Below are positions 17,386 to 25,895 of a stretch of 64,000 nt of DNA, one piece after another. Source of the DNA: Halarchaeum acidiphilum MH1-52-1 (GTDB lineage Archaea > Halobacteriota > Halobacteria > Halobacteriales > Halobacteriaceae); assembly GCF_000474235.1 (NCBI RefSeq), contig NZ_BATA01000003.1, positions 25,172 through 89,171 of the forward strand. Reading direction: 5' to 3'. Each line of letters opens with the position of its first letter. Within the stretch, counting starts at the first letter, position 1. A program made the translations under genes and the position numbers. The notes under the pieces were generated by a model. The model was given only the letters and a program-made list of their open reading frames with translations, did no database searches and was not told where the DNA came from.

Positions 17386-18666
17386 TCATGCGCTCACCTC
17401 CGCGAGCAGGTCGTGCGCCCGCTCGACCGGATCGTCGCCGCTCTCCCGAAATCGCACCGCTTCGAGGTTCGCGCCGTACTCGTCGACGGAGAGGTGTCCG
17501 CGCACCGCGTACTCCCGCCCGACGACGGACTCGCGGATGTCGTCGGCGACGACCTCGCGGTCCATCGCGTCGCGCGCGGCGTCGAGCGCGTCCTCCAGTG
17601 TGCCCTCGTAGACGTCCTCGGTCAGCTCGCGGCCGAGGATCGCGGTCGCCGTCCCCGTCCCGTCGTCGAGGATCGCCTTCACGCGGAGGTCGTCCTCGCC
17701 CTCGACCTCGCCGTGGGTCCGACATTGGCCCTTCTGGATGACGCGCCCGCACTCCGGGCAGCGCTCGATCAGTCCGGAGCCGTCCCGGACCTCGATGACG
17801 TTCCCGACGAGTTCGACATCGTACGCGCCACCACCAGAGACGGCCCCGCGGACCGTCATGCGCGTCGGTCCGCCGACCTCGACGGGCTGATCGCGCTCGG
17901 CGACCGCGGAGAACTCGGAGACGTTCACCGAGGGGACGCCGCGAAACTCCCGGACGTACGCGTTCTCCACGTGGACGCTCGCGCCCTCCGTCTCGAGCGC
18001 GGGCACGACCTCCCACGCCGTGAAGGGGAGCCGCGCCGTCTCGTCGCCCAGCACGCCGGAGAGGATCTCCGTCTCGCCGTCGCGCCCGTCGATCGTCTTG
18101 CGCTCGACCTCGACGACGCGGACGTCGAGCGTCACGCCGCGGTCGCCCGCTTCGAGGTCGTCGAGGGCGGCCTCGCCGCCCGCCTCGTAGGGGACGTCGA
18201 GGTCCTCGTCGGCGACCGTCACGGTCGAGGACTCCCCGAAGTTCAGCTCGGGGTGCCCCTCGTACTCGCGGACGCTCGCGTTGCCGATCCGGACGACGTC
18301 GCCGGCTTCGAGTCCGAAGTCGTCCCACGCGGTGTAGGAGAGCGTGCCGCTCTCGTCCGCGAGGTCGCCCTCGAAGATGACGTGGTCGTCGCCGTTGTAG
18401 CGGATCGATCGCTTGCCGACCGTCAGGACCTTCGCGGTCACGGTGACGTTGCCCGAGTCCGGCGTCACGTCCGCGAGATCGGCGGACGTGGGGGCGGACG
18501 ACGTCCCGGTGTCGCCGCCGTACTTCCGGCGGAGGCTCTGCTCGGCCTCCTCCATCGGCACGCTGTACTCCACGAGGTTGCGGAGTCCCTCTTCGACCTC
18601 CTCTTTGTCAACACCGAGGTCGGAGGCGAGCTCCTCGGCGCGAGATTCGAGATCCATCACCGACAC
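17386..18666 (-). CDS. rpa1: Replication protein A (multi-OB single-stranded DNA-binding protein)
   Basis: 426 aa. An N-terminal helical region (1-60) is followed by three OB-fold units at about 70-155, 175-255 and 268-400. The third carries a zinc finger with Cys303, Cys306, Cys315 and His318. The OB signature TAKVLTVGKRSIRY recurs as DVRVVEVERKTIDG. It binds single-stranded DNA in replication and repair. The three-OB plus zinc-finger layout and the downstream COG3390 and phosphoesterase genes match the Haloferax rpa1 operon rather than rpa2 or rpa3. ATG 18657 (MDLESRA) is an alternative start. Confidence 0.9.
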   Translation of the reverse strand: MSVMDLESRAEELASDLGVDKEEVEEGLRNLVEYSVPMEEAEQSLRRKYGGDTGTSSAPTSADLADVTPDSGNVTVTAKVLTVGKRSIRYNGDDHVIFEGDLADESGTLSYTAWDDFGLEAGDVVRIGNASVREYEGHPELNFGESSTVTVADEDLDVPYEAGGEAALDDLEAGDRGVTLDVRVVEVERKTIDGRDGETEILSGVLGDETARLPFTAWEVVPALETEGASVHVENAYVREFRGVPSVNVSEFSAVAERDQPVEVGGPTRMTVRGAVSGGGAYDVELVGNVIEVRDGSGLIERCPECGRVIQKGQCRTHGEVEGEDDLRVKAILDDGTGTATAILGRELTEDVYEGTLEDALDAARDAMDREVVADDIRESVVGREYAVRGHLSVDEYGANLEAVRFRESGDDPVERAHDLLAEVSA

Positions 18667-18681
18667 TTGGCGCGGGGGACG

Positions 18682-18688
18682 TAAAAGC
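18682..18688 (-). promoter_or_regulatory. TATA-like box for the rpa1 operon
   Basis: On the minus strand GCTTTTACG lies about 20-25 nt before the ATG at 18666, leaving little or no 5' leader. Confidence 0.45.
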
Positions 18689-18824
18689 GTTCTTCGCGCG
18701 GGCGCGCGTGAGTCGCGACTGTTGTCGCGACGAGGTCGGTCGCTGAGACGCGTCTCCCCCCGCGCACTCGAATCGCGCTCGTGCGGCCCGAATCCCCTTC
18801 CCGGCGGCGACGCTACCCGTTGCC

Positions 18825-19358
18825 ATGCGCCTCTATCAGACGTGGCGGAACTACGTCGCCCAGATCGCGCTCGACGTGCCCGTCGTGCGCTCGTTCGTCC
18901 GCGACTGGCTCGTCGGCCTCCACGTCGACTTCTTCACCGAGGCGAGCGAGCGCGACGCCGACGCGCGCGAGGACCACCTGCGCGCCGTCTTCGAGACGTC
19001 GATCGACGTCTACGAGCGCGCGCTCGCCGAGGGCTACCCGGAGAGTCACGCCCGCGAGATCACGCACGTGCAGGGGGCGTTCGACTTCTACGAGCGCGGC
19101 TGGGGCGACCTGTTGGAGTTCCCGCCGGACGAGCGCGAGGCCTACTACGAGAAGTACCGGGGCTTCTTCGAGCGCCACGGCTGCACGCTCGAACGCCCGT
19201 TCGGGGAGTTCGCGCCGCCCGGCGGCTTCCCGGACGCGCCGGAGACGCCCGAGCGGTTGGACGGCGACTACCCCATCGCGGAACCCGGACACGTCGACGG
19301 CATCTACCTGCACACGGACCTCGAATGGGTGCGCGAACCGGGTGAGAACGAGACGTGA
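18825..19358 (+). CDS. Haloarchaeal conserved helical protein (DUF6149-like)
   Basis: 177 aa, soluble, mostly helical, rich in aromatic residues (RLYQTWRNYVAQIALDVPVV, FDFYERGWGDLLEFPPDERE). No catalytic motif recognised and no membrane segment. It resembles a haloarchaeal family that I believe is DUF6149; function unknown. ATG 18825 follows the sequence CCCGTTGCC with no Shine-Dalgarno. Divergent from the RPA operon and convergent with aEF1B. Confidence 0.75.
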   Translation: MRLYQTWRNYVAQIALDVPVVRSFVRDWLVGLHVDFFTEASERDADAREDHLRAVFETSIDVYERALAEGYPESHAREITHVQGAFDFYERGWGDLLEFPPDEREAYYEKYRGFFERHGCTLERPFGEFAPPGGFPDAPETPERLDGDYPIAEPGHVDGIYLHTDLEWVREPGENET

Positions 19359-19430
19359 GCGGTGCCGCGGCTGTGCGGTGAGAGACGAACGGGACGGCGC
19401 GGGGCCGTCGTCGAGAACCGAAGCGCGCGT

Positions 19431-19697
19431 CTACAGGCGACCGGTCTCCTGCACCTGCACGGACTCGACGCCGTCGACGCCGGAGAAGGCGTCCTCAACG
19501 GCCTCGGTGCCGCCCGCGTCGTCCGGCACGACGACGGTGGAGAGGAGCGCGACGAGACCGAAGGCGACCTCCTCCTGCTCGAACCCGCGGAGCTTGGCGC
19601 CCTCGGGCAGCGAGTCCTCGAGATCCCCCTTGAGTTCGTCGAGATCGATCTCGGGGTTCTGCGGCATGACCTTGAGGACGGCGGCGACCTTCCCCAT
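19431..19697 (-). CDS. ef1b: Translation elongation factor aEF-1 beta
   Basis: 88 aa, the normal size of archaeal EF-1 beta, the nucleotide exchange factor for EF-1 alpha. [22 protein letters not shown] is the diagnostic N-terminus and [22 protein letters not shown] the central strand-helix segment of the ferredoxin-like fold. The upstream mini-protein gene ends 2 nt before its ATG, the same pairing as HVO_2753 with aEF1B in Haloferax. Confidence 0.95.
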   Translation of the reverse strand: MGKVAAVLKVMPQNPEIDLDELKGDLEDSLPEGAKLRGFEQEEVAFGLVALLSTVVVPDDAGGTEAVEDAFSGVDGVESVQVQETGRL

Positions 19698-19699
19698 CG

Positions 19700-19873
19700 T
19701 TACGGCCCTCGGAACCCGCAGTCGGGACACTCGTAGAGGTTGCTCTGCTTGCGGCACTTCGCGCAGCGGTAGATCTGCGCGCCGCAGTCGGGGCACTTGA
19801 ACGACGCGGCGTTCGTGCCGGAGATGTTGATCCCACAGGAGACGCACTTGCGCGCCTGTCGTGCTTCGCTCAT
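19700..19873 (-). CDS. Zinc-finger mini-protein (HVO_2753-like, 57 aa)
   Basis: Four CxxC knuckles in 57 residues: CVSCG, CPDCG, CAKCR and CPDCG, giving two zinc pockets. This matches the haloarchaeal mini-protein HVO_2753, which is encoded directly before aEF1B and has been linked to swarming and biofilm traits in Haloferax. Translation: [20 protein letters not shown] at the N-terminus, ending DCGFRGP. A TTAAAA box on the minus strand about 27 nt upstream suggests one leaderless transcript for both genes. Confidence 0.9.
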   Translation of the reverse strand: MSEARQARKCVSCGINISGTNAASFKCPDCGAQIYRCAKCRKQSNLYECPDCGFRGP

Positions 19874-19898
19874 ACGCACAGGGTAGCCGCGCGAGCGG

Positions 19899-19905
19899 TT
19901 TTAAC
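19899..19905 (-). promoter_or_regulatory. TATA-like box for the zinc-finger/aEF1B unit
   Basis: On the minus strand GAGTTAAAACC is centred about 28 nt before the ATG at 19873. Confidence 0.55.
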
Positions 19906-19978
19906 TCTTCCTTCTCGCTTCGCCGCCGCTTCCGGCCCTTCGGCAGGCTTTTGCGTCGGACCCCCGAACCACGAACTC

Positions 19979-20271
19979 ATGACTGACGCAGTCGAGACCG
20001 TGACGTTCAGCGTCGACGGTCCGGACGGCAGCGACGAGGTCGAGATCCCCGCGGGGCTCGTCGACCTGCTCGGCGAGGAAGACGACGAGTCGATGGCGCA
20101 GGTCGTCGCCGACATCGCCCTGATGGGCTTCGCCAACCGCGCGCACACGCTCGCCCACCACGGCGAGGGCGACGCCAGCGACGAACTCGAAGCCATCGAG
20201 GAGTCGACGCTCGACGCTTCGAGGAGCGCTTCGGCGTCACGTACGGCGAGGCGACCGGCCACTCCCACTAA
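19979..20271 (+). pseudogene. Haloarchaeal DUF7545-like protein, single-base frameshift near its 3' end
   Basis: MTDAVETVTFSVDGPDG starts a small acidic protein with a nuclear EIPAGLVDLLGEEDDESMAQ core and helical ADIALMGFANRAHTLAHHGEG. After LEAIEESTLDA the frame goes off into Arg/Ser residues. Adding one T in the TT at about 20217-20219 restores FEERFGVTYGEATGHSH and a stop at 20269-20271. The break merges this gene in frame with the next, giving a false 367-aa fusion. I treat it as one gene with a probable sequencing deletion. Function unknown; the DUF number is from memory. Confidence 0.75.
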
Positions 20272-20293
20272 CGCCTCTCTTCTCCCCCACACG

Positions 20294-21082
20294 ATGCCGA
20301 CGACCACGCCACCGGTCGTCGCCGACGCGCTCCGCGCGCTCGAACGCGAGCGCGACGTCCGCGTGTGCGTCGCCGTCGAGGCCGGGAGCCGAGCGTGGGG
20401 GCACGCCGGTCCTGCCAGCGACCACGACGTCACCGTCGTCTACGCTCAACCGCCCGCGGAGTACGTCGTCCTCGACGGCTACGTGGCGTCGATCCACGAC
20501 GCGGTCGGCGATGGCGCCGGGGACGAGGACGGGGACCGCGCAGTGGACGTCCGCGCGTGGAACCTCACGCGCTTCGCCGAACTGCTCACGGAGTCGAACC
20601 CGACCGCCCTCGAAGCGCTCGCGTCACCGGCGGTCTACCGCGGCTGTCCGGGTCTCGACGCGCTCCGCGAGTACGCGCTCGGCGCGTTCTCGCCGATCGA
20701 CTGCTACCACCACTATCGCTCGCTCGCCACGAGCCAGTACGAGGCCGATGAGTCGTCCACCGTCTCGCGCGCGCTCGTCGTCGTTCGTGCCGCGCTCTTC
20801 GCCCGATACGTCCGCGACGCGCACGCGTTCCCGAACCCGGTGTTCCCGGCGTTCCTCGACGACGCGGGCGAACGCTTCCCCGACGCGTGGGTCGAGACGG
20901 CCCGCCGGCTCGTGACACGCAAGCGCGCCGGCGAGGGCGACGAACGCGCGGAACAGCTCGACCCGGCGATCGTCGCGCTCCCGACGGGCATCGATCCGAC
21001 CGTTCACGCCGTCCGCGGCATCGAGCGCGAGCGCGTGAACGACTTCGTGCGGACGGCGTTCGAACGAACTCAGAAGTCGTAG
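20294..21082 (+). CDS. Predicted nucleotidyltransferase (COG3541/YcgL-like)
   Basis: 262 aa. VAVEAGSRAWGHAGPASDHDVTVVYA carries the polymerase-beta-type GSxxx...D-x-D signature, although the first acidic pair is spaced as SDHDV. Conserved family parts are DVRAWNLTRFAELLTESNPTALEAL and YHHYRSLA. The family is predicted to transfer nucleotides to unknown targets. ATG 20294 is chosen because the upstream in-frame stretch belongs to the frameshifted gene before it. Its 3' end overlaps the convergent reductase gene by 13 nt. Confidence 0.85.
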   Translation: MPTTTPPVVADALRALERERDVRVCVAVEAGSRAWGHAGPASDHDVTVVYAQPPAEYVVLDGYVASIHDAVGDGAGDEDGDRAVDVRAWNLTRFAELLTESNPTALEALASPAVYRGCPGLDALREYALGAFSPIDCYHHYRSLATSQYEADESSTVSRALVVVRAALFARYVRDAHAFPNPVFPAFLDDAGERFPDAWVETARRLVTRKRAGEGDERAEQLDPAIVALPTGIDPTVHAVRGIERERVNDFVRTAFERTQKS

Positions 21083-21729
21083 CGCAACAGCACGCCGTCG
21101 TCGAGCCGCTCGACGTCGACGAGGTCGAGTTCGGGGTAGTCCTCGGTGAACCCCGCGCCGTCGGCGAGCGTCGGGGCCTCGCGGCCGCCGACGAGCATGC
21201 TCCCGACGTAGACGGTGAGCGCGTCGACGAGGCCGGCGTCGAAGAGCGAGAAGATGAGTTCGCCGCCGCCCTCGACCATCACGTCGGAGAGGTCCCGTTC
21301 GTCCAGTCGCGCGAACGCCGCTGGGAGATCGACGCGGCCGTCGCCGGCGACGACGACGGTCGCGCCCGCGTCGGCGATGGCGTCGACGCGCTCGTCTGGC
21401 GCGCTCGACGCGACGAGGACGACCGTCGGGGCCGCGTCGTCGAGGACGCGCGCGTCAGTCGGCGTGCGCCCGTTCGAGTCCGCGACGACCCGCGTCGGCT
21501 GTGCGGGATCGCCGCGCGCCTCGCGCTCGGCCACGCGGTCGGGATCGTCCACGGTGAGCGAGGGATCGTCCGCGAGGACGGTGCCGACGCCGACCATCAC
21601 GGCGTCGCTCGCGGCGCGGAGTCGATCGACGCGCTCGAAGTCCGCGGGACCGCTGATGGCGAGCTGTTCGCGCCGCCGAGAGGCGAGCTTGCCGTCGACG
21701 CTCGTCGCGGCGTTGACGTGGACGCGCAT
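21070..21729 (-). CDS. arfC: Diaminoribosylaminopyrimidinone-phosphate reductase (ArfC/RibD C-terminal type)
   Basis: 219-aa RibD_C-fold reductase. MRVHVNAATSVDGKLASRRRE, GVGTVLADDPSLTV and MVEGGGELIFSLFDAGLVD are the archaeal 2,5-diamino-6-ribosylamino-pyrimidinone 5'-phosphate reductase signatures; it uses NADPH to convert the ribosyl to a ribityl side chain in riboflavin synthesis. There is no deaminase domain, as is normal in archaea. With the ArfB-like gene at 13.6 kb, two early steps of the pathway are in this window, though not in one operon. Confidence 0.9.
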   Translation of the reverse strand: MRVHVNAATSVDGKLASRRREQLAISGPADFERVDRLRAASDAVMVGVGTVLADDPSLTVDDPDRVAEREARGDPAQPTRVVADSNGRTPTDARVLDDAAPTVVLVASSAPDERVDAIADAGATVVVAGDGRVDLPAAFARLDERDLSDVMVEGGGELIFSLFDAGLVDALTVYVGSMLVGGREAPTLADGAGFTEDYPELDLVDVERLDDGVLLRYDF

Positions 21730-21739
21730 CGGGTGATCG

Positions 21740-22414
21740 CTACTCGCTCAGCGCCGCGACGTCCTCGGGTCCGGCCTCGACGTGCCCGCCGTGATAGCAG
21801 AGGACGTCGGTGAACGCGAGGTTCGCGAGCGCGTCGAGGGACTCGTAGGCGCGTTCGAGGTCGGGCGTGAAGCGCTCGTTCGGGCCGACGAGTTCGCCGC
21901 CCTCGGCGATCGTCGCGTCGGCGGCGAGGAGGACGCCCGCGTCCGGGAGGTAGCCCGAGACGTGGCCGGGCGTGTGGCCGGGCGTCGCGACGACCTGAAG
22001 CGGCCCGGCGGCCGTGCGGATCTCGACGCCGTCGACGACCTGCACGTCCACGGGGGCGGGATCGTAGCGGTCGGCGGGGTCGCCCTTCAGTGGGTCTTCG
22101 AGACCCTCGACGACGGGCGCGTCGTCGCGGTGGGCGAAGGCCGTGACGGGGTGGTCGAGGCGCTCGCGGAGCGGGGCCAGCCCGGCCGCGTGGTCGCCGT
22201 CTTGGTGGGTGAGCAGGACGTACCGGACGTCGTCGAGGGCGTAGCCGTGTTCGGCGAGTCCGTCGTCGAGTTGGTCGAGCGTGTGCGCGAAACCGGTGTC
22301 GACGAGCAGGACGCCGCCGTCGGGAAGCGCCACCGCGCTGGGGTGGAACGCTCGCTCGCCGTTCTCGGTCTCTAGGGTCACCGGCAGGTCGAAGACGCCG
22401 TCCGCGAGTGCCAT
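21740..22414 (-). CDS. MBL-fold metallohydrolase
   Basis: 224 aa. The zinc motif is [12 protein letters not shown] (THxxxDH form with Gln-Asp-Gly), with later ligands in [22 protein letters not shown] and the C-terminal YHGGHVE. This is the general glyoxalase II/quorum-lactonase-like type; substrate unknown. It lies 10 nt upstream of arfC on the same strand, so the two are probably co-transcribed. Start ATG 22414. Confidence 0.85.
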   Translation of the reverse strand: MALADGVFDLPVTLETENGERAFHPSAVALPDGGVLLVDTGFAHTLDQLDDGLAEHGYALDDVRYVLLTHQDGDHAAGLAPLRERLDHPVTAFAHRDDAPVVEGLEDPLKGDPADRYDPAPVDVQVVDGVEIRTAAGPLQVVATPGHTPGHVSGYLPDAGVLLAADATIAEGGELVGPNERFTPDLERAYESLDALANLAFTDVLCYHGGHVEAGPEDVAALSE

Positions 22415-22486
22415 GGATGCCGGTGGTCGCGGCTCGCGGAAAACAGTTGAGGTGGCGGCGACCGCTGTCGAGACGGGAACGTGCGT

Positions 22487-22494
22487 TTTATAAC
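22487..22494 (+). promoter_or_regulatory. TATA box for the rpl21e operon
   Basis: TTTTATAA is centred about 34 nt before the rpl21e ATG (22525), the strongest TATA-like element in this part of the window. Confidence 0.6.
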
Positions 22495-22524
22495 TGCGAC
22501 GCCAGTACGACTCCTCATACGACT

Positions 22525-22815
22525 ATGCCGAGCTCCAACGGCCCCCTCAACACCACGCGGAACAAGCTCTCGAACAAGCCCCGCGAACGCGGGACCTCCC
22601 CGCCCCAGCGCGCCGTCGCCGAGTTCGACGAGGGGCAGAAGGTGCACCTGAAGATCGACCCGTCGGTCAACGAGGGTCGCTTCCACCCGCGCTTCTCCGG
22701 GCACACCGGCACCGTCATCGGCACGCAGGGCCGCGCGTTCAAGGTCCGGATCAACGACGGCGGCAAGGAGAAGACCATCATCGCGAAGCCCGCGCACCTC
22801 CGCGCGCAAGAGTAA
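22525..22815 (+). CDS. rpl21e: 50S ribosomal protein L21e
   Basis: 96 aa, the standard archaeal length. [20 protein letters not shown] and [20 protein letters not shown], then [19 protein letters not shown], are diagnostic. First gene of a conserved euryarchaeal cluster continuing with rpoF, a DUF655 gene and rsmA. Confidence 0.97.
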   Translation: MPSSNGPLNTTRNKLSNKPRERGTSPPQRAVAEFDEGQKVHLKIDPSVNEGRFHPRFSGHTGTVIGTQGRAFKVRINDGGKEKTIIAKPAHLRAQE

Positions 22816-22817
22816 GC

Positions 22818-23177
22818 GTGACCATCTTCAAGGAGACCGTCGACGAGGAGTTCCTCACCGTCTCGGAGGCGCGTGACCTCCTCGCCGACGTCGAGGCCGA
22901 GCGCGCGGCCGACGAGGAGCGCGAACTCCGCTACGAGCTCGCGCGCGCCGTCGAGCACGTCAACCGCTTCGCCGTCCTCGAAGGCGAGGAGTCCCGCGAA
23001 CTCGTCGAGGAACTCCTCGAACTGGAGGGCGTCGAGGAGGCCGCGACGGCCGTGAAGATCGCGGACCTGCTGCCGCGCAACCGCGACGAGCTGCGCGCCG
23101 TCTTCGCGCAGGAGCGCTACGCGCTCTCCGGCGACGAACTCGACGACGTGCTGGACGTCGTCGCGAAATACGCTTGA
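22818..23177 (+). CDS. rpoF: RNA polymerase subunit Rpo4/RpoF
   Basis: 119-aa Rpb4-family subunit, which forms the RNA polymerase stalk with Rpo7. GTG start 2 nt after the L21e stop. The helical HRDC-like C-terminus (AVKIADLLPRNRDELRAVFAQE, then DDVLDVVAKYA) is typical. Order L21e-rpoF-DUF655-rsmA is conserved across euryarchaea, which supports the call. Confidence 0.93.
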   Translation: MTIFKETVDEEFLTVSEARDLLADVEAERAADEERELRYELARAVEHVNRFAVLEGEESRELVEELLELEGVEEAATAVKIADLLPRNRDELRAVFAQERYALSGDELDDVLDVVAKYA

Positions 23178-23208
23178 CTACGTCGGGATTCCCGACCCGT
23201 CAGCCGAC

Positions 23209-23214
23209 CTTTTA
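23209..23214 (+). promoter_or_regulatory. TATA-like box before the DUF655 gene
   Basis: TTTTAAGAC lies about 30 nt before the ATG at 23241, suggesting an internal promoter within the L21e cluster. Confidence 0.45.
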
Positions 23215-23240
23215 AGACTCCCCTCGTCGTACGTTCGGCC

Positions 23241-23816
23241 ATGAGCGACGATTCAGCCGACGGAACCGAGGCCGTCGTCCTCGACGTGCTCCGACACGGT
23301 CGGTCGGACGACGACCGCGCGGCATTCCGGCGGGGACAGGTCGGACTCGCCGTCGGTGTCGAGGACTTCGCGCTCTATGAGTTCGTGATGGACGACGACG
23401 CGGACGTCTCCATCGGCGATCGGGTGCGCGTCGCGCCCGACGCCGAGGCGGGCATTCGCCGGGTGAACGCCGTCGCCTACGACGATCTCTCCGCGGGCGC
23501 GCAGTCCGAGTTGGAGTACGTCGTCGAGGAGCTGATCGAGGCGAACCCCGAGCCGTTCCTCGAGTTCTACAACGAGGCCGGGGCGGTCTCGCTGCGCCTC
23601 CACCAGCTCAATCTCCTCCCGGGGATCGGCGACACGCTCCGCGATAAGATCCTCGACGAGCGCAAGCGCGGTCCCTTCGAGAGCTTCGCGGACATCGAGG
23701 AGCGCGTCGACGGCCTTCACGATCCAACGGAGATCATCGTCGAGCGCGTCCTCCAAGAGATCCGGGGCGAGGACGTGAAGTACCACGCCTTCACGCCGAG
23801 CGGCCGCGGAAAGTAG
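23241..23816 (+). CDS. DUF655 family protein with HhH motif
   Basis: 191 aa. DUF655 proteins combine an OB-like N-terminal domain (here DFALYEFVMDDDADVSIGDRV) with a helix-hairpin-helix DNA/RNA-binding part (LNLLPGIGDTLRDKILDERK and FESFADIEERVDG). The role is unknown; permanent linkage to rsmA and rpoF suggests ribosome or RNA function. Intact. The next gene starts 32 nt after the stop. Confidence 0.9.
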   Translation: MSDDSADGTEAVVLDVLRHGRSDDDRAAFRRGQVGLAVGVEDFALYEFVMDDDADVSIGDRVRVAPDAEAGIRRVNAVAYDDLSAGAQSELEYVVEELIEANPEPFLEFYNEAGAVSLRLHQLNLLPGIGDTLRDKILDERKRGPFESFADIEERVDGLHDPTEIIVERVLQEIRGEDVKYHAFTPSGRGK

Positions 23817-23848
23817 GGTTTACACGACTCGGTGGCGTACGTCCGTCA

Positions 23849-24681
23849 ATGACCGAGCGACGGGACCCCGACGCGCTCATCCGGCGTGCGGGCCGCGGAA
23901 ACCCGGATTTCGACCAGCATTTCCTCGTCGACGACCGCGTTCTGGACCGCATTCCGACGTACGCCGAGGCGTTCGATCGATCGCACGTCCTCGAGGTCGG
24001 TCCCGGTCCCGGTGCGCTCACCGATCGCCTGCTCGCCGTCGCCGATCGAGTGACGGCGGTCGAGCGCGACCCCGACCTCGCCGCGCACCTCCGCGAGGAG
24101 TTCGTCGACGCCCGCGAGGCCGGGAGGCTCACCGTGATCGAGGGCGACGCGCTCGACGTCGAACTCCCCGACTACACCTGCTGCATCTCGAACCTCCCCT
24201 ATTCGGCGTCGAGCGAGCTCGCCTTCCGCTTGCTCCCCGAGGGCGAGCCTACCGTGTTGATGTTCCAGCACGAGTTCGCGGAGCGGATGGCCGCGGACGT
24301 CGACGACGACGCGTACGGTCGGCTGAGCGTGAGTGCACAGCACTACGCGGACGCGAGGTGGTCGAAGAAGTGCCCAAGGAGGCGTTCGACCCGCAGCCGC
24401 GCGTGCGCTCGGCGATCGTCCGGACGACGCCGCGCGATCCCGACTACGAGGTGGACGACGAGGCGTTCTTCCTCGGCTTCGTGAAGGCCCTGTTCACGCA
24501 GCGGCGCAAAACGGTCAGAAACGCGATCCGGAACACGGGACACATCTCGGGACTCGACGATCCCGAAGCGGTCGTGTCGGCGGCGGACGAGGACCTCCTC
24601 CGGAAGCGCCCCGGCAACCTCCCGCCGGCGACGTTCGCGGAACTCGCCGCGCTCGCCGCCGAACACGGTGACCCGTCGTAA
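23849..24681 (+). pseudogene. rsmA: 16S rRNA dimethyladenosine transferase RsmA (KsgA), one-base frameshift
   Basis: RsmA dimethylates two adjacent adenines near the 3' end of 16S rRNA. N-part: NPDFDQHFLVDDRVLDRI, SAM motif LEVGPGPGALTDRL and catalytic motif SNLPYSASSELAF, followed by FQHEFAERMAAD. After LSVSAQHYADA the frame is lost; adding one G at about 24350-24354 gives EVVEEVPKEAFDPQPRVRSA and the normal C-terminus to the stop at 24681. Both halves are well conserved, so a sequencing deletion is likelier than true loss. Confidence 0.88.
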
Positions 24682-25895
24682 TGGCGGGGTGGCTCTCGAT
24701 CGCGAGCGCGATCGCGGACCACGCGGACGCCATCGCGCTCACCGTCGGCTCGCTCGTCGTGGTCGTCGCGTTCTGGTGGGTCCTCCGCTGGGTCGGCGAC
24801 TCGCTGCGCGAGAAGCTCGACCTGCGGCTCATCGACCTCCTGCTCGGCCTGCTGGTGCTCTGTCTGGCCGTCACGGAGATCGGGACGATCATCTACATCT
24901 GGGGACTCCAGTCGGAGTTCGTCGACCTCGTCCGGCGGTTCGGCAATCCGCTGGAGCTGGGCGCGAAGGGGTTCGTCTCGCTCGTGATCGTCGTGGTCGC
25001 GTACATCGGGACCGGCGTGGTGAAACGCGCCATCGAGAACGGCGCGAAGCGTCGCGACGGCATCAGCGATCACGAAGCCGAGATCGCCTTTCGCATCGCT
25101 CAACTGGCGATCTACCTCGCGGGGGTACTCGGGCTACTCGGTCTCTGGGAGATCGACCTCTCCGGGTTGCTCATCGGTGCGGGGTTCCTCGGGATCGTGC
25201 TCGGGATGGCGGCGCGACAGACGCTCGGTGCGGTACTCGCCGGCTTCGTGTTGATGTTCGCGCGGCCGTTCGAGATCGGCGACTGGGTGCAGGTCGGGGA
25301 CAACGAGGGGATCGTCACCGAGATCAGCATCGTGAACACGCGCATCCAGACGTTCGACGGCGAGTACGTGATGCTGCCGAACGACTACGTCGGTTCTGAG
25401 GAGGTCGTCAACCGCTCGCGGAAGGGCCGCTTGCGCCTGCACGTCGCGGTGGGCGTGGACTACGAGACGGACGTCGATGAGGCGGTCGAGGTCGCCGAGG
25501 AGACGATGGGCGAATTGGAGGACGTACTCTCCGTCCCGCGCCCGCAGGCCGTCCTCACCGAGTTCGGCGACTCCGCGGTCACGATCGACCTCCGGTTCTG
25601 GATCGACAAGCCGAGCGCGCGCCGGAAGTGGCGCGCACACACCGCGGTCATCTCCGCGGTCCACGCGGCCTTCGCCGAGCACGACATCAAGATCCCGTAC
25701 CCCCAGCGCGAGGTGTCCGCGCGCCCGGAGGCGGACGGGTTCCGCGTGCGCGACGCTCCGTCGCCGGGCGACGGCGACAGCGACGGGGACGAACGATCGG
25801 CGGCCGTCGAAGGAGCGGTGAGCGAGAACGCGGACGAGACGGATGATAATGGAAGCGAGAGTGCGGACGCCGGGGAGGATGAGCATGAGCGGTGA
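24681..25895 (+). CDS. MscS-family mechanosensitive channel
   Basis: 404 aa. Three to four N-terminal membrane segments (about 15-40, 55-80, 90-120, 140-165) lead into the pore-lining helix (SGLLIGAGFLGIVLGMAARQTLGAVLAG) and the beta domain FARPFEIGDWVQVGDNEGIVTEI with QTFDGEYVMLPNDYV. The cytoplasmic vestibule and an acidic, disordered 50-residue tail follow. Releases solutes on hypo-osmotic shock, relevant to haloarchaea. Its ATG overlaps the last base of the rsmA stop. Confidence 0.92.
   Translation: MAGWLSIASAIADHADAIALTVGSLVVVVAFWWVLRWVGDSLREKLDLRLIDLLLGLLVLCLAVTEIGTIIYIWGLQSEFVDLVRRFGNPLELGAKGFVSLVIVVVAYIGTGVVKRAIENGAKRRDGISDHEAEIAFRIAQLAIYLAGVLGLLGLWEIDLSGLLIGAGFLGIVLGMAARQTLGAVLAGFVLMFARPFEIGDWVQVGDNEGIVTEISIVNTRIQTFDGEYVMLPNDYVGSEEVVNRSRKGRLRLHVAVGVDYETDVDEAVEVAEETMGELEDVLSVPRPQAVLTEFGDSAVTIDLRFWIDKPSARRKWRAHTAVISAVHAAFAEHDIKIPYPQREVSARPEADGFRVRDAPSPGDGDSDGDERSAAVEGAVSENADETDDNGSESADAGEDEHER

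Noticed and set aside
15279..17741. 820-aa plus-strand open frame antisense to rpap1
   Set aside because: Arg/Leu/Gly-rich mirror of the acidic RPA-associated protein; no motifs.
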